Assembly (NCBI RefSeq): GCF_002892535.1
Contig: NZ_CP024847.1
Span: 2,108,001 to 2,172,000, forward strand
Direction of reading: 5' to 3'
Source of the DNA: Aquella oligotrophica
GTDB taxonomy: Bacteria > Pseudomonadota > Gammaproteobacteria > Burkholderiales > UBA11063
Length of the DNA stretch: 64,000 nucleotides
The notes under the pieces are model-generated. The model was not told the origin of the DNA. It did not search any database and saw only the letters and a list, made by a program, of their open reading frames with translations. Below are positions 19,257 through 28,002 of this stretch, in pieces. How positions within the stretch are numbered: the first letter of the stretch is position 1; each line of letters begins with the position of its first letter. Made by a program: the position numbers and the translations under genes.

Positions 19257-20870
19257 ATGCATCAGCTGGAAGTATTATTTCTATTAATGTCAGTCATTAT
19301 TGCGGTGAACCTCCTCGCGATAAGAATAAAATTGCCTTTACCAATAGTTCTCACTCTTACAGGGCTTTTAATCGGTCTTTTTTCAAATCGTGCTTTGATC
19401 GAAGTTGACCCTGAAGTAGTCTTTCTGATTTTTTTGCCACCACTTCTCTTTGAGGCAGCACATAATGTATCATGGCAAGAGTTTAGGGAGTTTAGAAAAA
19501 CCATTCTAACCCTAGCAATTGGATTAGTCATTTTTACGGCATTATGTGTTGCCGGAATTTCAACTTATCTAATCCCGGACATGTCAATAATGGCAGGATT
19601 ACTTCTTGGAGCAATTGTTGCTCCACCAGATGCGGTTGCTGCAACTAGTGCGACTAAAGGATTAAACATTCCCAAACATATTATAACCATATTGGAAGGC
19701 GAAAGCCTAGTTAATGATGCATCTTCATTAATTTTATACCAGTTTACTCTTCTTGCTCTTTTAAGTGGAAAAGTTTCATTAATCCATTTACCATTAAGTT
19801 TTATTGTCATATCTGGGGGTGGGGTCTTACTCGGACTTATATTTGCCATAGTACTGACCAAGATCCTTCGAAAAATAAAAGACCCAACGACAATTACCGT
19901 AATCTCATTACTATTCCCAATGGTTATTTATATAGTTGCCGAAGAGTTACATATCTCTGGAGTTCTGGCAGTTGTCAGTTCTGGATTATATCTATCTTGG
20001 TATTCCTTTTCGTTAATCAACTTCCAAACTAGATTTAAAATGAAAGAATTCTGGGATGTCGTCACCTTTATCCTAAATGGTATGATATTTATACTGATTG
20101 GATTGCAACTACCGAGTCTAGTAAAAGAGTTTAATAATCACCAGCTCTTTTTACTAATAGTTGATGGAATTATCATCAGTTTAGTAGTAATTTTTGCCCG
20201 AATTATCTGGATTTTTCCGATGGCACTCATTAACATTTATCATTACAACAAAAAAAACCATGAGAAAATCATCATTGATAAAAATGCCATCAAGCAAATT
20301 TTTGTCTTGTCATGGGCAGGAATGCGCGGAATGGTATCACTGGCTATCGCACTGGCATTGCCATTAAGCATCACAAATGGCTCAGCATTTCCCTATCGAA
20401 ACGAAATAATTCTAATTGCTTTCACGGTTATAACTGTTACTCTCTTATTACACGGCTTAACTCTGCCGTTGATTATAAAAAAATTCAGGATAAAACACGA
20501 CTTAAGTGCTAGTATAAATACAGAAAAAGAGCTTAGACATGATATTTTAAATAAAAGTATCAGTTATATTGAAAATGAAATGAATGATAACTACCCCCCG
20601 AACACGCTAAAAGAACTCAAGAAAAAAGTTGCGGATGAACTCAAATTTCGGACTTCACAAGATGATAATACCCGTGAAGAAGAGCAATTATTATTATCAG
20701 CGATAAAGGAATTGATTAATTTTCAGCAAGAACTACTTATTGACATACAGAAAAGTAATAATCATCCGACAGAAATTTTACGAAGAATTGAAGAAGATAT
20801 AGACGTATTAAATTTAGCAATCAATCATAAATACCATAAATGGCATCAGAACGATCAAATTAAACATTAG
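19257..20870 (+). CDS. CPA1-type Na+/H+ antiporter
   Basis: A 537-residue inner-membrane protein with about 12 membrane segments in the first 410 residues and a charged cytoplasmic C-terminal domain of about 120 residues. Signature segments are FLIFLPPLLFEAAHNVSW and the ion-binding region GAIVAPPDAVAATSATKG followed by LEGESLVNDASSLILYQF, characteristic of the NhaP/YjcE branch of CPA1 exchangers. It exports Na+ or other monovalent cations in exchange for protons, for pH and salt homeostasis. It stands alone, divergent from the MetQ-like gene and closed by a terminator. The specific cation cannot be read from sequence. Confidence 0.9.
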   Translation: MHQLEVLFLLMSVIIAVNLLAIRIKLPLPIVLTLTGLLIGLFSNRALIEVDPEVVFLIFLPPLLFEAAHNVSWQEFREFRKTILTLAIGLVIFTALCVAGISTYLIPDMSIMAGLLLGAIVAPPDAVAATSATKGLNIPKHIITILEGESLVNDASSLILYQFTLLALLSGKVSLIHLPLSFIVISGGGVLLGLIFAIVLTKILRKIKDPTTITVISLLFPMVIYIVAEELHISGVLAVVSSGLYLSWYSFSLINFQTRFKMKEFWDVVTFILNGMIFILIGLQLPSLVKEFNNHQLFLLIVDGIIISLVVIFARIIWIFPMALINIYHYNKKNHEKIIIDKNAIKQIFVLSWAGMRGMVSLAIALALPLSITNGSAFPYRNEIILIAFTVITVTLLLHGLTLPLIIKKFRIKHDLSASINTEKELRHDILNKSISYIENEMNDNYPPNTLKELKKKVADELKFRTSQDDNTREEEQLLLSAIKELINFQQELLIDIQKSNNHPTEILRRIEEDIDVLNLAINHKYHKWHQNDQIKH

Positions 20871-20941
20871 TCAGCTGATAATTAAATTCCAATGGGATAG
20901 CTTCATTGGTCTTGAAAATTAACTCAACTAAACAAAGACAC

Positions 20942-20971
20942 TGTGGGCAATTTTACCCACAACGTCTTTTT
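20942..20971 (+). terminator. Terminator after the antiporter gene
   Basis: A 6-bp stem TGTGGG / CCCACA with an 8-base loop, then a short spacer and five T. It lies in the convergent region before the FAD oxidase stop. Confidence 0.6.
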
Positions 20972-21009
20972 ATTAATATTGCCAACTTGAAAGTATTAAC
21001 TAGATTCAA

Positions 21010-22824
21010 TCACTTTCTACACATCCCTGACTCACTCCAAAGTTCGCTACCTACACAATGATGGCAGTAGAATAAGCCAGCAGGATCATATTTCTGTTTT
21101 ATCTTCGATAAGCGCTGATAATTACTGCCCCAAAAGTCATTTTGCCAGTTTTGCTGAAAAAAATCAGCCTCATTTACATAAGTCCCACTATTTGGTGCTA
21201 ATTTTCTAAAATCATTCATAGCTACAGAAATTTGTGCAACATGTTTTAAGATTTTTTGATCTTTAGAAATCTTATCTTTACTAACATATTTTTCACTACC
21301 CGCAGCCATTATTACTAATCCAGCAGCATTTAATACTTGCGGATTAGTCGAAGTTTCTCCAACAGCTTTAATAGCAGCAGGATCTGCACCAGCTAAGCCT
21401 TTATTTATATGAACAGAAACAGTTTCTACTCGCGAGGCACTAAAAAACGTATCCGTTAATTTATCAAGACTTCCTTGATTCATAAGTAGCCATTCGGGCA
21501 GCCACCATGATTGATAAGTATAAATATACATTGAGGCTTCAGCTGTATTTGATGCCCACCAGTATTCATCTTTTCCAGCTTCTGGTCTAGTATTTAATTT
21601 GACAAATTGAGGATAGTTTTTATGCCAGTAATCATAATCCCACATACTAGCAGCAGGGATCTCGAACGCTTCTTTATCAAACTTATATTTCTGATTATTA
21701 TCAGTTAGCCATTGATTAAATGATTCCCAGATAGTATTCGCTTTGTTCCCACTTATTCCCTGATAAACCATAAAAACATTAAGCTGATTTTTACTATTAA
21801 AGGCAAATTGCTCACCCCAATTCTGATTATTTAGACTGCTATTATAAAAAACCAAAAATTTCTTAATTAACTCTTTATAAGCCTTATCATTAATCGCACT
21901 AACCGTCTCTTTATATACACCAAAATTTTTAGGTAGATCATGAACCTTGAGTACTAATTTAGTTACAACTCCATAAGTTCCACCTCCGCCACCGCGAATA
22001 GCCCAGAAAAGATCCTGATTCTGATACTCGTTTGCGATCAAAATCTTACCATCAGCAGTAACGACCTCTGCTTGTAATACTCCTGCTGCACCAGTACCAA
22101 ATTCCTTAGAGAAGCTCCCAAAACCGCCACCCTGAATAAAACCACCCGCAGCACCGACACTAGCACAGCCTCCACCCTGAACATACTTATGTTCTTTAGT
22201 TGTAACAACTGAGTAAACATCCAACCAGCGTGCACCAGCTGCAACAGAAACAGCAGCAACAGGAGATTTATCATCAGAAGCACCAGATGGAACAAATGAA
22301 GGAAGATAGTTCACATCACGCATGGCATGAGTCCAAACTAGTAATGAGTCGGGCGCTGAAGAACGACCAAGATAATCATGCCCGCCACCTTTGATGACCA
22401 GTCGCAGATTATATTTACGTGCAAAGCTGACAGCCAAAGCAATATCTTTAGCAGAATGCGCTTCTACAGCATACACACTGGGAGCACTCTGCCAACCATT
22501 AAGCCAGCCTTGAGATTGTGTGCCTCCAGATTGTGATTGAACATAAAATGGATTTTTTATCTTTAGCAGCTGCTCCTGACATTCTTTACTATTGAAGTTA
22601 TTATCACAAGGTTTGGTTAATGACTGGGGCTTAATTAATTTGCCATCTAGTCTGGAGGCTAAATCTGTCCAAGCCTTGGCATCAGGCCAGCATGGTTCAC
22701 TTGGCAAACAGCGGCAATTTTGTATCATCGATTCAGTTTTAATGGTATTTATTGCAAACGCTAGCTTACAAAATAAAAAACACAAGACTGTTACAATAAT
22801 TCTAATTTTTATCTCCAACTTCAT
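21010..22824 (-). CDS. Secreted FAD-linked oxidase, berberine-bridge-enzyme-like
   Basis: A signal peptide (about residues 1-24, ending KLAFA) precedes a PCMH-type FAD-binding domain and a C-terminal BBE segment (LSKIKQKYDPAGLFYCHHC). Two residues that attach FAD covalently in this family appear to be present: His in VIKGGGHDYLG and Cys in GGGCASVGAAGGFIQGGGFG. Bicovalent flavin is typical of oxidases of sugars, oligosaccharides or alkaloids that release H2O2. The substrate is not evident. The length of 604 is somewhat longer than plant enzymes. It lies between the antiporter and a giant lipoprotein on the same strand; no operon partner is obvious. Eight or more Cys suggest disulfides outside the cytoplasm. 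Confidence 0.85.
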   Translation of the reverse strand: MKLEIKIRIIVTVLCFLFCKLAFAINTIKTESMIQNCRCLPSEPCWPDAKAWTDLASRLDGKLIKPQSLTKPCDNNFNSKECQEQLLKIKNPFYVQSQSGGTQSQGWLNGWQSAPSVYAVEAHSAKDIALAVSFARKYNLRLVIKGGGHDYLGRSSAPDSLLVWTHAMRDVNYLPSFVPSGASDDKSPVAAVSVAAGARWLDVYSVVTTKEHKYVQGGGCASVGAAGGFIQGGGFGSFSKEFGTGAAGVLQAEVVTADGKILIANEYQNQDLFWAIRGGGGGTYGVVTKLVLKVHDLPKNFGVYKETVSAINDKAYKELIKKFLVFYNSSLNNQNWGEQFAFNSKNQLNVFMVYQGISGNKANTIWESFNQWLTDNNQKYKFDKEAFEIPAASMWDYDYWHKNYPQFVKLNTRPEAGKDEYWWASNTAEASMYIYTYQSWWLPEWLLMNQGSLDKLTDTFFSASRVETVSVHINKGLAGADPAAIKAVGETSTNPQVLNAAGLVIMAAGSEKYVSKDKISKDQKILKHVAQISVAMNDFRKLAPNSGTYVNEADFFQQNWQNDFWGSNYQRLSKIKQKYDPAGLFYCHHCVGSELWSESGMCRK

Positions 22825-22902
22825 AAATGACCTCTTTTACTAAGCCCAATTCAAATAACAAAACTATTGCCATAGCTAGGCTTTAGGATAAAGGCTCTCA
22901 GC

Positions 22903-25900
22903 CTAATATGAGGAATTACTTAAAAAACCAACATAACCACCAAGAATTTTATTCCAGTTAATACAAACAGCATTACTATCATTACGCCAGTTCATGTTTT
23001 GCCAGTGTACCTCAGCATCACCGCAATCTTGATAAGAGTTATTATCTTGAATCGTAGCAATAGTTGGCTCAATTAGCTCAGGCATAACGTTATTTTGCAG
23101 CTGTGACTGAACAAAGAACTTGGTCTCAGCACTCAAGCCATTAAAACTAAAATGCAGAGTATAAACTCCAATGGGAGTGTTTATATCAGGAGTTATCATC
23201 AAGTTGGCAATTAACCCAGTTTTGGTATGGATAATATCATTAACCCCAACATTGAAATTTCCTGAATCAGGTAAGATTGTTACCTTAGGTAAAACCTCTT
23301 CGTCTGTTACAAGATAATTACTTATCGTAACTAGATTCTGGTTTGGAATCCCCACAAATAATAGACTATTTTCACTGAGGCTATTAAATGAAATTAATGG
23401 AGCAGACATACTAACATGATAATCTAACGGCACAAATCCATTTGCAGATTGTGAGTTATCATATTTGTAGCTGTATCTTAATGAGCTAAATAAATTATCG
23501 CCAGTAAGATCATAATTTTTAAACATTGCGCCCGCTGTTAAGGTAATAAGCTTTATACTACAAGATCCACCATTTGCTGCAATAGTTTTATTATTACAAT
23601 CATTAATAATCTTATAATTGCGAAGCAGATAACTATCTGCAGAAATTATAAAATTTGTTGCAGAAACTGAAGCATTATTAGTAAACGTCAACGTCAATAT
23701 TGCTGGCGTTAATCCAGTTACTCCAGCAAATAAATAGCATGGATTCTCCGTAGAGCCATCACCAATAGAACACCCCGCCATACTACCAGTAACAACTAAG
23801 TCAGGTTGGTTACTTGTATTGATAGCAGCAATAAACTGTTTAGCTGAAGACATTTGTGCAATAAATTTTTGTCGCCCACTATTATAGCCAATCAGTAACT
23901 CTCTATTTAAAGAAAATGGATTGAGCGCATTCGCATTCTTGAGAAATAACTTTAATTGACAACTTGAATCTGGAGCAATTGAGTTACAACCATCCTGATT
24001 TTGAATGAAAAAATTATTTGCATACTTTCCTACTAGCGTTAGACCATCAATGGTTGCTGCTTCACCTATATTTTTAATTTTTAAACTCATGAATGGTAGA
24101 GTTGTATTAATATTTCTTTGTCCTGACAAGCCAACCATAGATTCTCCAGTAATACTAAGTATTGCATAAGGTTTAACTACGTTCACAATAAATGGCAATG
24201 CCGTTATTATAAAATTTGACTTTGTAAGTAGAGGGTTATTCGTGCCTGAATATATATAGTGAGAAGTCTTGATTCTTAGGCTATCAGTTAAACTTACTTC
24301 CTGATCCTTTGTACTAATTTGTAAATTATAGCTACAAGATTCACCCTCAGATAACGTAAATATAGTCTGTTGCAAATCACAAGCATCTTCTTTTTTTATG
24401 CCATCCGTATTCAAACTATAATCAACGTTTGCAGAACCACTTACTGGTTTAAGGCTTGACCTATCAATAAATAAACTACCATCTGCCCCGTTGATAGTTG
24501 TAGATTGATTGATAAGGGTTATTCTCTTGCTGGCAGAACGATCAGTATTAACGGCTATATGATCTGGCGCATCAATAAAAAGAGAAGAAATAAGTTCAGG
24601 CTTTTTTATATAATTAAAGTGTACGGTAATTCCATTAGCAATATGTAGTCCTGCATCATCAATATAGCTGATATCAATAACCGCAACTCCTTCTTTGCTA
24701 TAATTACCACTAATTGTAAGGCTACAACTACTGGAAATATTTAAGCCACCAGTACATCCGCTAACAATTATTTGTGATTCACTAGTTCTATATGTAATGG
24801 ATTTTATATTTGAACTGCCATTATTGCTTAGTATCACAGCATCCTGTACTTTGGAGTTTAACCATGATGCTATTTGATTGACATTAGTTCTACTTACCCC
24901 TAAGTTATGTCGGTCTAGATCATTTAAACTAACCCCAAATAACCCCGAATTAAAGTTGCTACCATTTTCTAGTCTACCCGTTATTTTAGATGTTATAATC
25001 TGATTGTTAGAAGAAACTGCTGATTTATATGCTAACCTAATTCTGCAACTTTGTGCAGGTTGCAACTCTAATATTTTTCCACCGGAAAATTTACAATCAT
25101 CAGAATATTGCGATGGTAAAAGATCAAATCCAGGAAGAACTGGTGAACTAAGATTAAATAAAGGTATGTTCGCTAAATTTTTAATTTGTATAATTGTTTG
25201 GGTCATTTGCCCCATTTGCGCAGCTAGGTTAGCTGGAGAAACCTTAAACTGTAACGCTGGCTGGCTACTATCAGGAATTGAACTAACATTTATAATCAAA
25301 TTTAGACTATTTCCGTTATTGTTATTATAGCTAACAGTAATAATTCCATTACCACTGGAATTCATTGCAGATAACGGCTGATTTTGTGCTGACAGGCTAA
25401 TATTACAACTTGCTCCAGCACCAATATTTCCATTACAATTATTATTAATAATGATATTCTTATCGCTAGCTGTAATACTATTAATAGTTGCATCATGATT
25501 TCCAATATTATTAAGTACAACAGAAGCAGACTGTCCCTTATCAAGAGTAATATTTTCACTATCATTAGCAGCCACAATAACTCCAGCAAAGATTGTGTTA
25601 ATATTTAATTTAACGGGATTATTAAATACTGCTTTCTGTATTTTGCCCACATTATCAATATAGTTTGCACCATCTATCCCAAGATTAACACTAGAATTGA
25701 CGCTTGGTGGCTCCATCCTATAGTTTAAAGTATAGTTGCAACTCTCATTGGCTCTCAAAGTGCCATTACAATTATTATTAACCAAAGATAACCCCTTAAT
25801 TGGCACTGTTACTTTTAATGGAGAAATCTGAGTTAGTGTCGTATTTCCATTATTGGTAATAACAATTATTTTAGACATGCTACTTTGTTGAATGTTAATA

Positions 25901-27048
25901 CCTTCCCCCTTGTTTACAATGATATTGGGAACAGGTGTCGGAGACTCTGCCCCTTTTATCCAATAAATGGGGGTACTAGCTACCAAATTTTGACCATTAT
26001 CGGCATAGTAGACGGATAATAATGAATTACCGATATTTTCCAGAAGTTCAGGTTCACGAGCTTGAACAGTATATTTACAAGTTTGACCTGGAGCTATAGT
26101 CTTATTAGTACACTCATCACTCACTATCTCTAGATTTTTATTATCAAGTAATAGCTTTTTAACCTCCAAACTAGCTAACCCACTATTACCTATATAACCC
26201 ATTGTCAGATAATTATTTGTCAGATTATCTTCAAAGTATAAATCATTTGGTGAGTATAAAATAATATTGGCTTTAGGAGTATTAGTTATAAATAGTGTTG
26301 ATGATTCAATTTCTGTTGTATTCGCAGTAGCCAAATTCATTACTGATATCATCATGGGGAAAACTATTGATGGTTCAAAAGCGATGTCGGAGGTATCTTC
26401 AGAATCAAATCCATCATGGTTAAGGATTATTTGACAAATACCAAACTTAGGTAATGGTTGTGGGCAAATACCCAAACTGTAAGAATAACCACTAGGTAAG
26501 CGATCAGTAGCAGGAAGCTTTACTTCAAGGTTATCATTAATATTATTTACAAGAAAAAATGAATGTTTGGAGCCTTTCGAGCTAGTGTCAATTTCTGATA
26601 CTGAGGAAACTCTGGCCATCTGGTTTGAATTGTGACCAATCTTATAGGCAGCAATAGGATAACTAATACTATACTGATTACCACTAACTTTTAGAAGAGC
26701 AAGTGAATGCATCTTTATTTTTGCAGAGGCTTTAATTAGTAGCGTGCAAGTGCTTCTTGCACCGATACTCTTACACTCTTCGGGATTACCCAAACTAAAA
26801 CTGCTAGTTTTAGCTCCATTCTCTCCATAATCCACTATGGAAATATTTAGATTATCTGCATTTTGCTGCCCACGGTTGCTTATATACACAAGAAAATCCG
26901 TGCCAGTTTGATTAACTACTGGAACTGGAGCAGTCTGGCTAATTTGTAATTGATAACCGCCATTAGATTCTTGCAAGTGCTCACCAGTAGAACAAGCAGT
27001 CATAGATAAAAGCAATAGAACTAAAAAGTAGATGATATTATTTTTCAT
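22903..27048 (-). CDS. Large surface lipoprotein with Ig-like Cys-pair repeats
   Basis: The N-terminus is a lipoprotein signal with lipobox LSMTAC; Ser at +2 favours the outer membrane. The rest of the 1381 residues is built of roughly 80-100-residue beta-rich units resembling ASPM/SPD-2/Hydin-type Ig domains. The repeat cores read like ITNNGNTTLTQISPLKV..., each with a recurring Cys pair (for example NNNCNGTLRANESCNYTL, NNNCNGNIGAGASCNISL, CTNKTIAPGQTCKYTV). At least eight such units can be picked out by eye. The C-terminus (residues about 1340-1381) differs and contains a WxNMNWR stretch. The protein is Asn/Ser-rich. Role unknown; a stalk or adhesin-like surface structure is plausible. It is the longest gene of the window and lies in an accessory region. 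Confidence 0.75.
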   Translation of the reverse strand: MKNNIIYFLVLLLLSMTACSTGEHLQESNGGYQLQISQTAPVPVVNQTGTDFLVYISNRGQQNADNLNISIVDYGENGAKTSSFSLGNPEECKSIGARSTCTLLIKASAKIKMHSLALLKVSGNQYSISYPIAAYKIGHNSNQMARVSSVSEIDTSSKGSKHSFFLVNNINDNLEVKLPATDRLPSGYSYSLGICPQPLPKFGICQIILNHDGFDSEDTSDIAFEPSIVFPMMISVMNLATANTTEIESSTLFITNTPKANIILYSPNDLYFEDNLTNNYLTMGYIGNSGLASLEVKKLLLDNKNLEIVSDECTNKTIAPGQTCKYTVQAREPELLENIGNSLLSVYYADNGQNLVASTPIYWIKGAESPTPVPNIIVNKGEGINIQQSSMSKIIVITNNGNTTLTQISPLKVTVPIKGLSLVNNNCNGTLRANESCNYTLNYRMEPPSVNSSVNLGIDGANYIDNVGKIQKAVFNNPVKLNINTIFAGVIVAANDSENITLDKGQSASVVLNNIGNHDATINSITASDKNIIINNNCNGNIGAGASCNISLSAQNQPLSAMNSSGNGIITVSYNNNNGNSLNLIINVSSIPDSSQPALQFKVSPANLAAQMGQMTQTIIQIKNLANIPLFNLSSPVLPGFDLLPSQYSDDCKFSGGKILELQPAQSCRIRLAYKSAVSSNNQIITSKITGRLENGSNFNSGLFGVSLNDLDRHNLGVSRTNVNQIASWLNSKVQDAVILSNNGSSNIKSITYRTSESQIIVSGCTGGLNISSSCSLTISGNYSKEGVAVIDISYIDDAGLHIANGITVHFNYIKKPELISSLFIDAPDHIAVNTDRSASKRITLINQSTTINGADGSLFIDRSSLKPVSGSANVDYSLNTDGIKKEDACDLQQTIFTLSEGESCSYNLQISTKDQEVSLTDSLRIKTSHYIYSGTNNPLLTKSNFIITALPFIVNVVKPYAILSITGESMVGLSGQRNINTTLPFMSLKIKNIGEAATIDGLTLVGKYANNFFIQNQDGCNSIAPDSSCQLKLFLKNANALNPFSLNRELLIGYNSGRQKFIAQMSSAKQFIAAINTSNQPDLVVTGSMAGCSIGDGSTENPCYLFAGVTGLTPAILTLTFTNNASVSATNFIISADSYLLRNYKIINDCNNKTIAANGGSCSIKLITLTAGAMFKNYDLTGDNLFSSLRYSYKYDNSQSANGFVPLDYHVSMSAPLISFNSLSENSLLFVGIPNQNLVTISNYLVTDEEVLPKVTILPDSGNFNVGVNDIIHTKTGLIANLMITPDINTPIGVYTLHFSFNGLSAETKFFVQSQLQNNVMPELIEPTIATIQDNNSYQDCGDAEVHWQNMNWRNDSNAVCINWNKILGGYVGFLSNSSY

Positions 27049-27284
27049 GAGACTAAGATACTGTTAATACAAACATTATTTTACTTAGTTTAAGTTTTTC
27101 AACTTGTCCCATCATGCGACATTTTAATAAAATCCAGTACTTACCCTCATAGCTGCTTCAAATAGTTACAAAAACATCTACTCTGCATTAAGGCTATAAA
27201 TCTGCATTGTCTTTAACATTATTTAGCTATTAGAGCGTTTAGGATATTAATCGCTATACTAAATAGTTATTTTGGGTTAAAAAT

Positions 27285-27650
27285 CTATAATTTCATTAAG
27301 TCTAGTCCCAATTTTTCAATCCAAGCTTTTCGCATATTTCGTAACTCCCACTTCTGATCATCATTTGGAACTAAATACCCCCCAATTCCATCTACATATA
27401 GCAAGTCAACAACCTGTTCAGTTACAAGCTCCAGTTCGGATAAAATATCATCTTCTGATTCAGGTTTAGCAGGCAGCATGATGATTATAGTGTCTTCATC
27501 CTGTTCAACTATTTCAATATTTGTATTTTTAGCAATACTACAACCATACTCCTGACCTAATACCTCCTTGGGATTAGCTATCAAATTTTTGCGATATTCT
27601 AGATCTGAAGTAATTCGCTGAAAATGCTCTTCCACAAAATCATTACTCAT
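27285..27650 (-). CDS. NHLP-leader-like RiPP precursor candidate (121 residues)
   Basis: The first 70 residues resemble the nitrile-hydratase-like leader peptide family used by proteusin/TOMM precursors: an N-terminal helix (DFVEEHFQRITSDLEYRKNL), the element IANPKEVLGQEYGC, and a strand ending in DTIIIMLPAKPESEDDILSE. The rest (VDLLYVDGIGGYLVPNDDQK and onward) would be the core or a follower region, with a GIGG motif. No radical-SAM, cyclodehydratase, LanM or export gene is visible in the window, so the precursor is orphan here. A ribosome site (AAAGGAGA) precedes the ATG. It may be co-transcribed with the 27762-27980 gene, with a T-tailed hairpin between them. Leader family assignment is by eye. 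Confidence 0.6.
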   Translation of the reverse strand: MSNDFVEEHFQRITSDLEYRKNLIANPKEVLGQEYGCSIAKNTNIEIVEQDEDTIIIMLPAKPESEDDILSELELVTEQVVDLLYVDGIGGYLVPNDDQKWELRNMRKAWIEKLGLDLMKL

Positions 27651-27663
27651 TACAATCTCCTTT

Positions 27664-27692
27664 AAAAAATATACTACTACGCAGTTGTAGTA
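27664..27692 (-). terminator. Hairpin with T tail between the two NHLP-type genes
   Basis: On the minus strand a 6-bp stem TACTAC / GTAGTA is followed by TATATTTTTT, then directly by the ribosome site of the downstream gene. It could be an attenuator or a weak terminator. If the extended frame described in the findings is real, it lies inside coding sequence. Confidence 0.5.
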
Positions 27693-27761
27693 ACTTTACC
27701 TTTTGTTTAGCAGCGGCTAACCAAATAAACATCCTAGAACTTGACCATATATCCATCTGAT

Positions 27762-27980
27762 TCAGTACAAACTTCTCTTTTGAAATGATACTCTTATTAA
27801 CGGGGGTATAGTAAAATATAGCGTATCAGGTTTTTGCAAGATAATTTTTAACTTAACTCCCTCAGGCACAGTAACACCCAGTTGATTTAACGCTTTTTCA
27901 GGATCACTTGCGAGCAAATCTGCAAAATCGGGATTTTCCCAAGCTTTCTTGGTTAAAAGTAATTCAAAATCTTGTTTCAT
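27762..27980 (-). CDS. NHLP-leader-like short precursor, possibly frameshifted
   Basis: This 72-residue protein matches the leader pattern even better than its neighbour: WENPDFADLLASDPEKALNQ, LGVTVPEGVKLKI, then DTLYFTIPP, the usual end of the NHLP leader. After IPP it reads only LIRVSFQKRSLY and stops. The break follows a run of five G on the plus strand (27802-27806). Moving into the -1 frame there opens 52 further codons, and the new stop overlaps the start of the next gene. The visible form may therefore be truncated. The IS4/IS701-type element begins 23 bases upstream of its ATG and probably separates it from its promoter. The ribosome site is AAGGGTG. Confidence 0.6.
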   Translation of the reverse strand: MKQDFELLLTKKAWENPDFADLLASDPEKALNQLGVTVPEGVKLKIILQKPDTLYFTIPPLIRVSFQKRSLY

Positions 27981-28002
27981 TGATAATCACCCTTATTTTT
28001 CT

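Noticed and set aside
25004-25330. A 108-codon plus-strand frame inside the giant lipoprotein
   Set aside because: The opposite strand carries the long, consistent lipoprotein frame with repeats; this one is a shadow.
27664-27692. The hairpin near 27.67 kb as proof of two separate transcripts for the NHLP-type genes
   Set aside because: Stem is only 6 bp and the downstream ribosome site follows at once; attenuation or none is equally possible.
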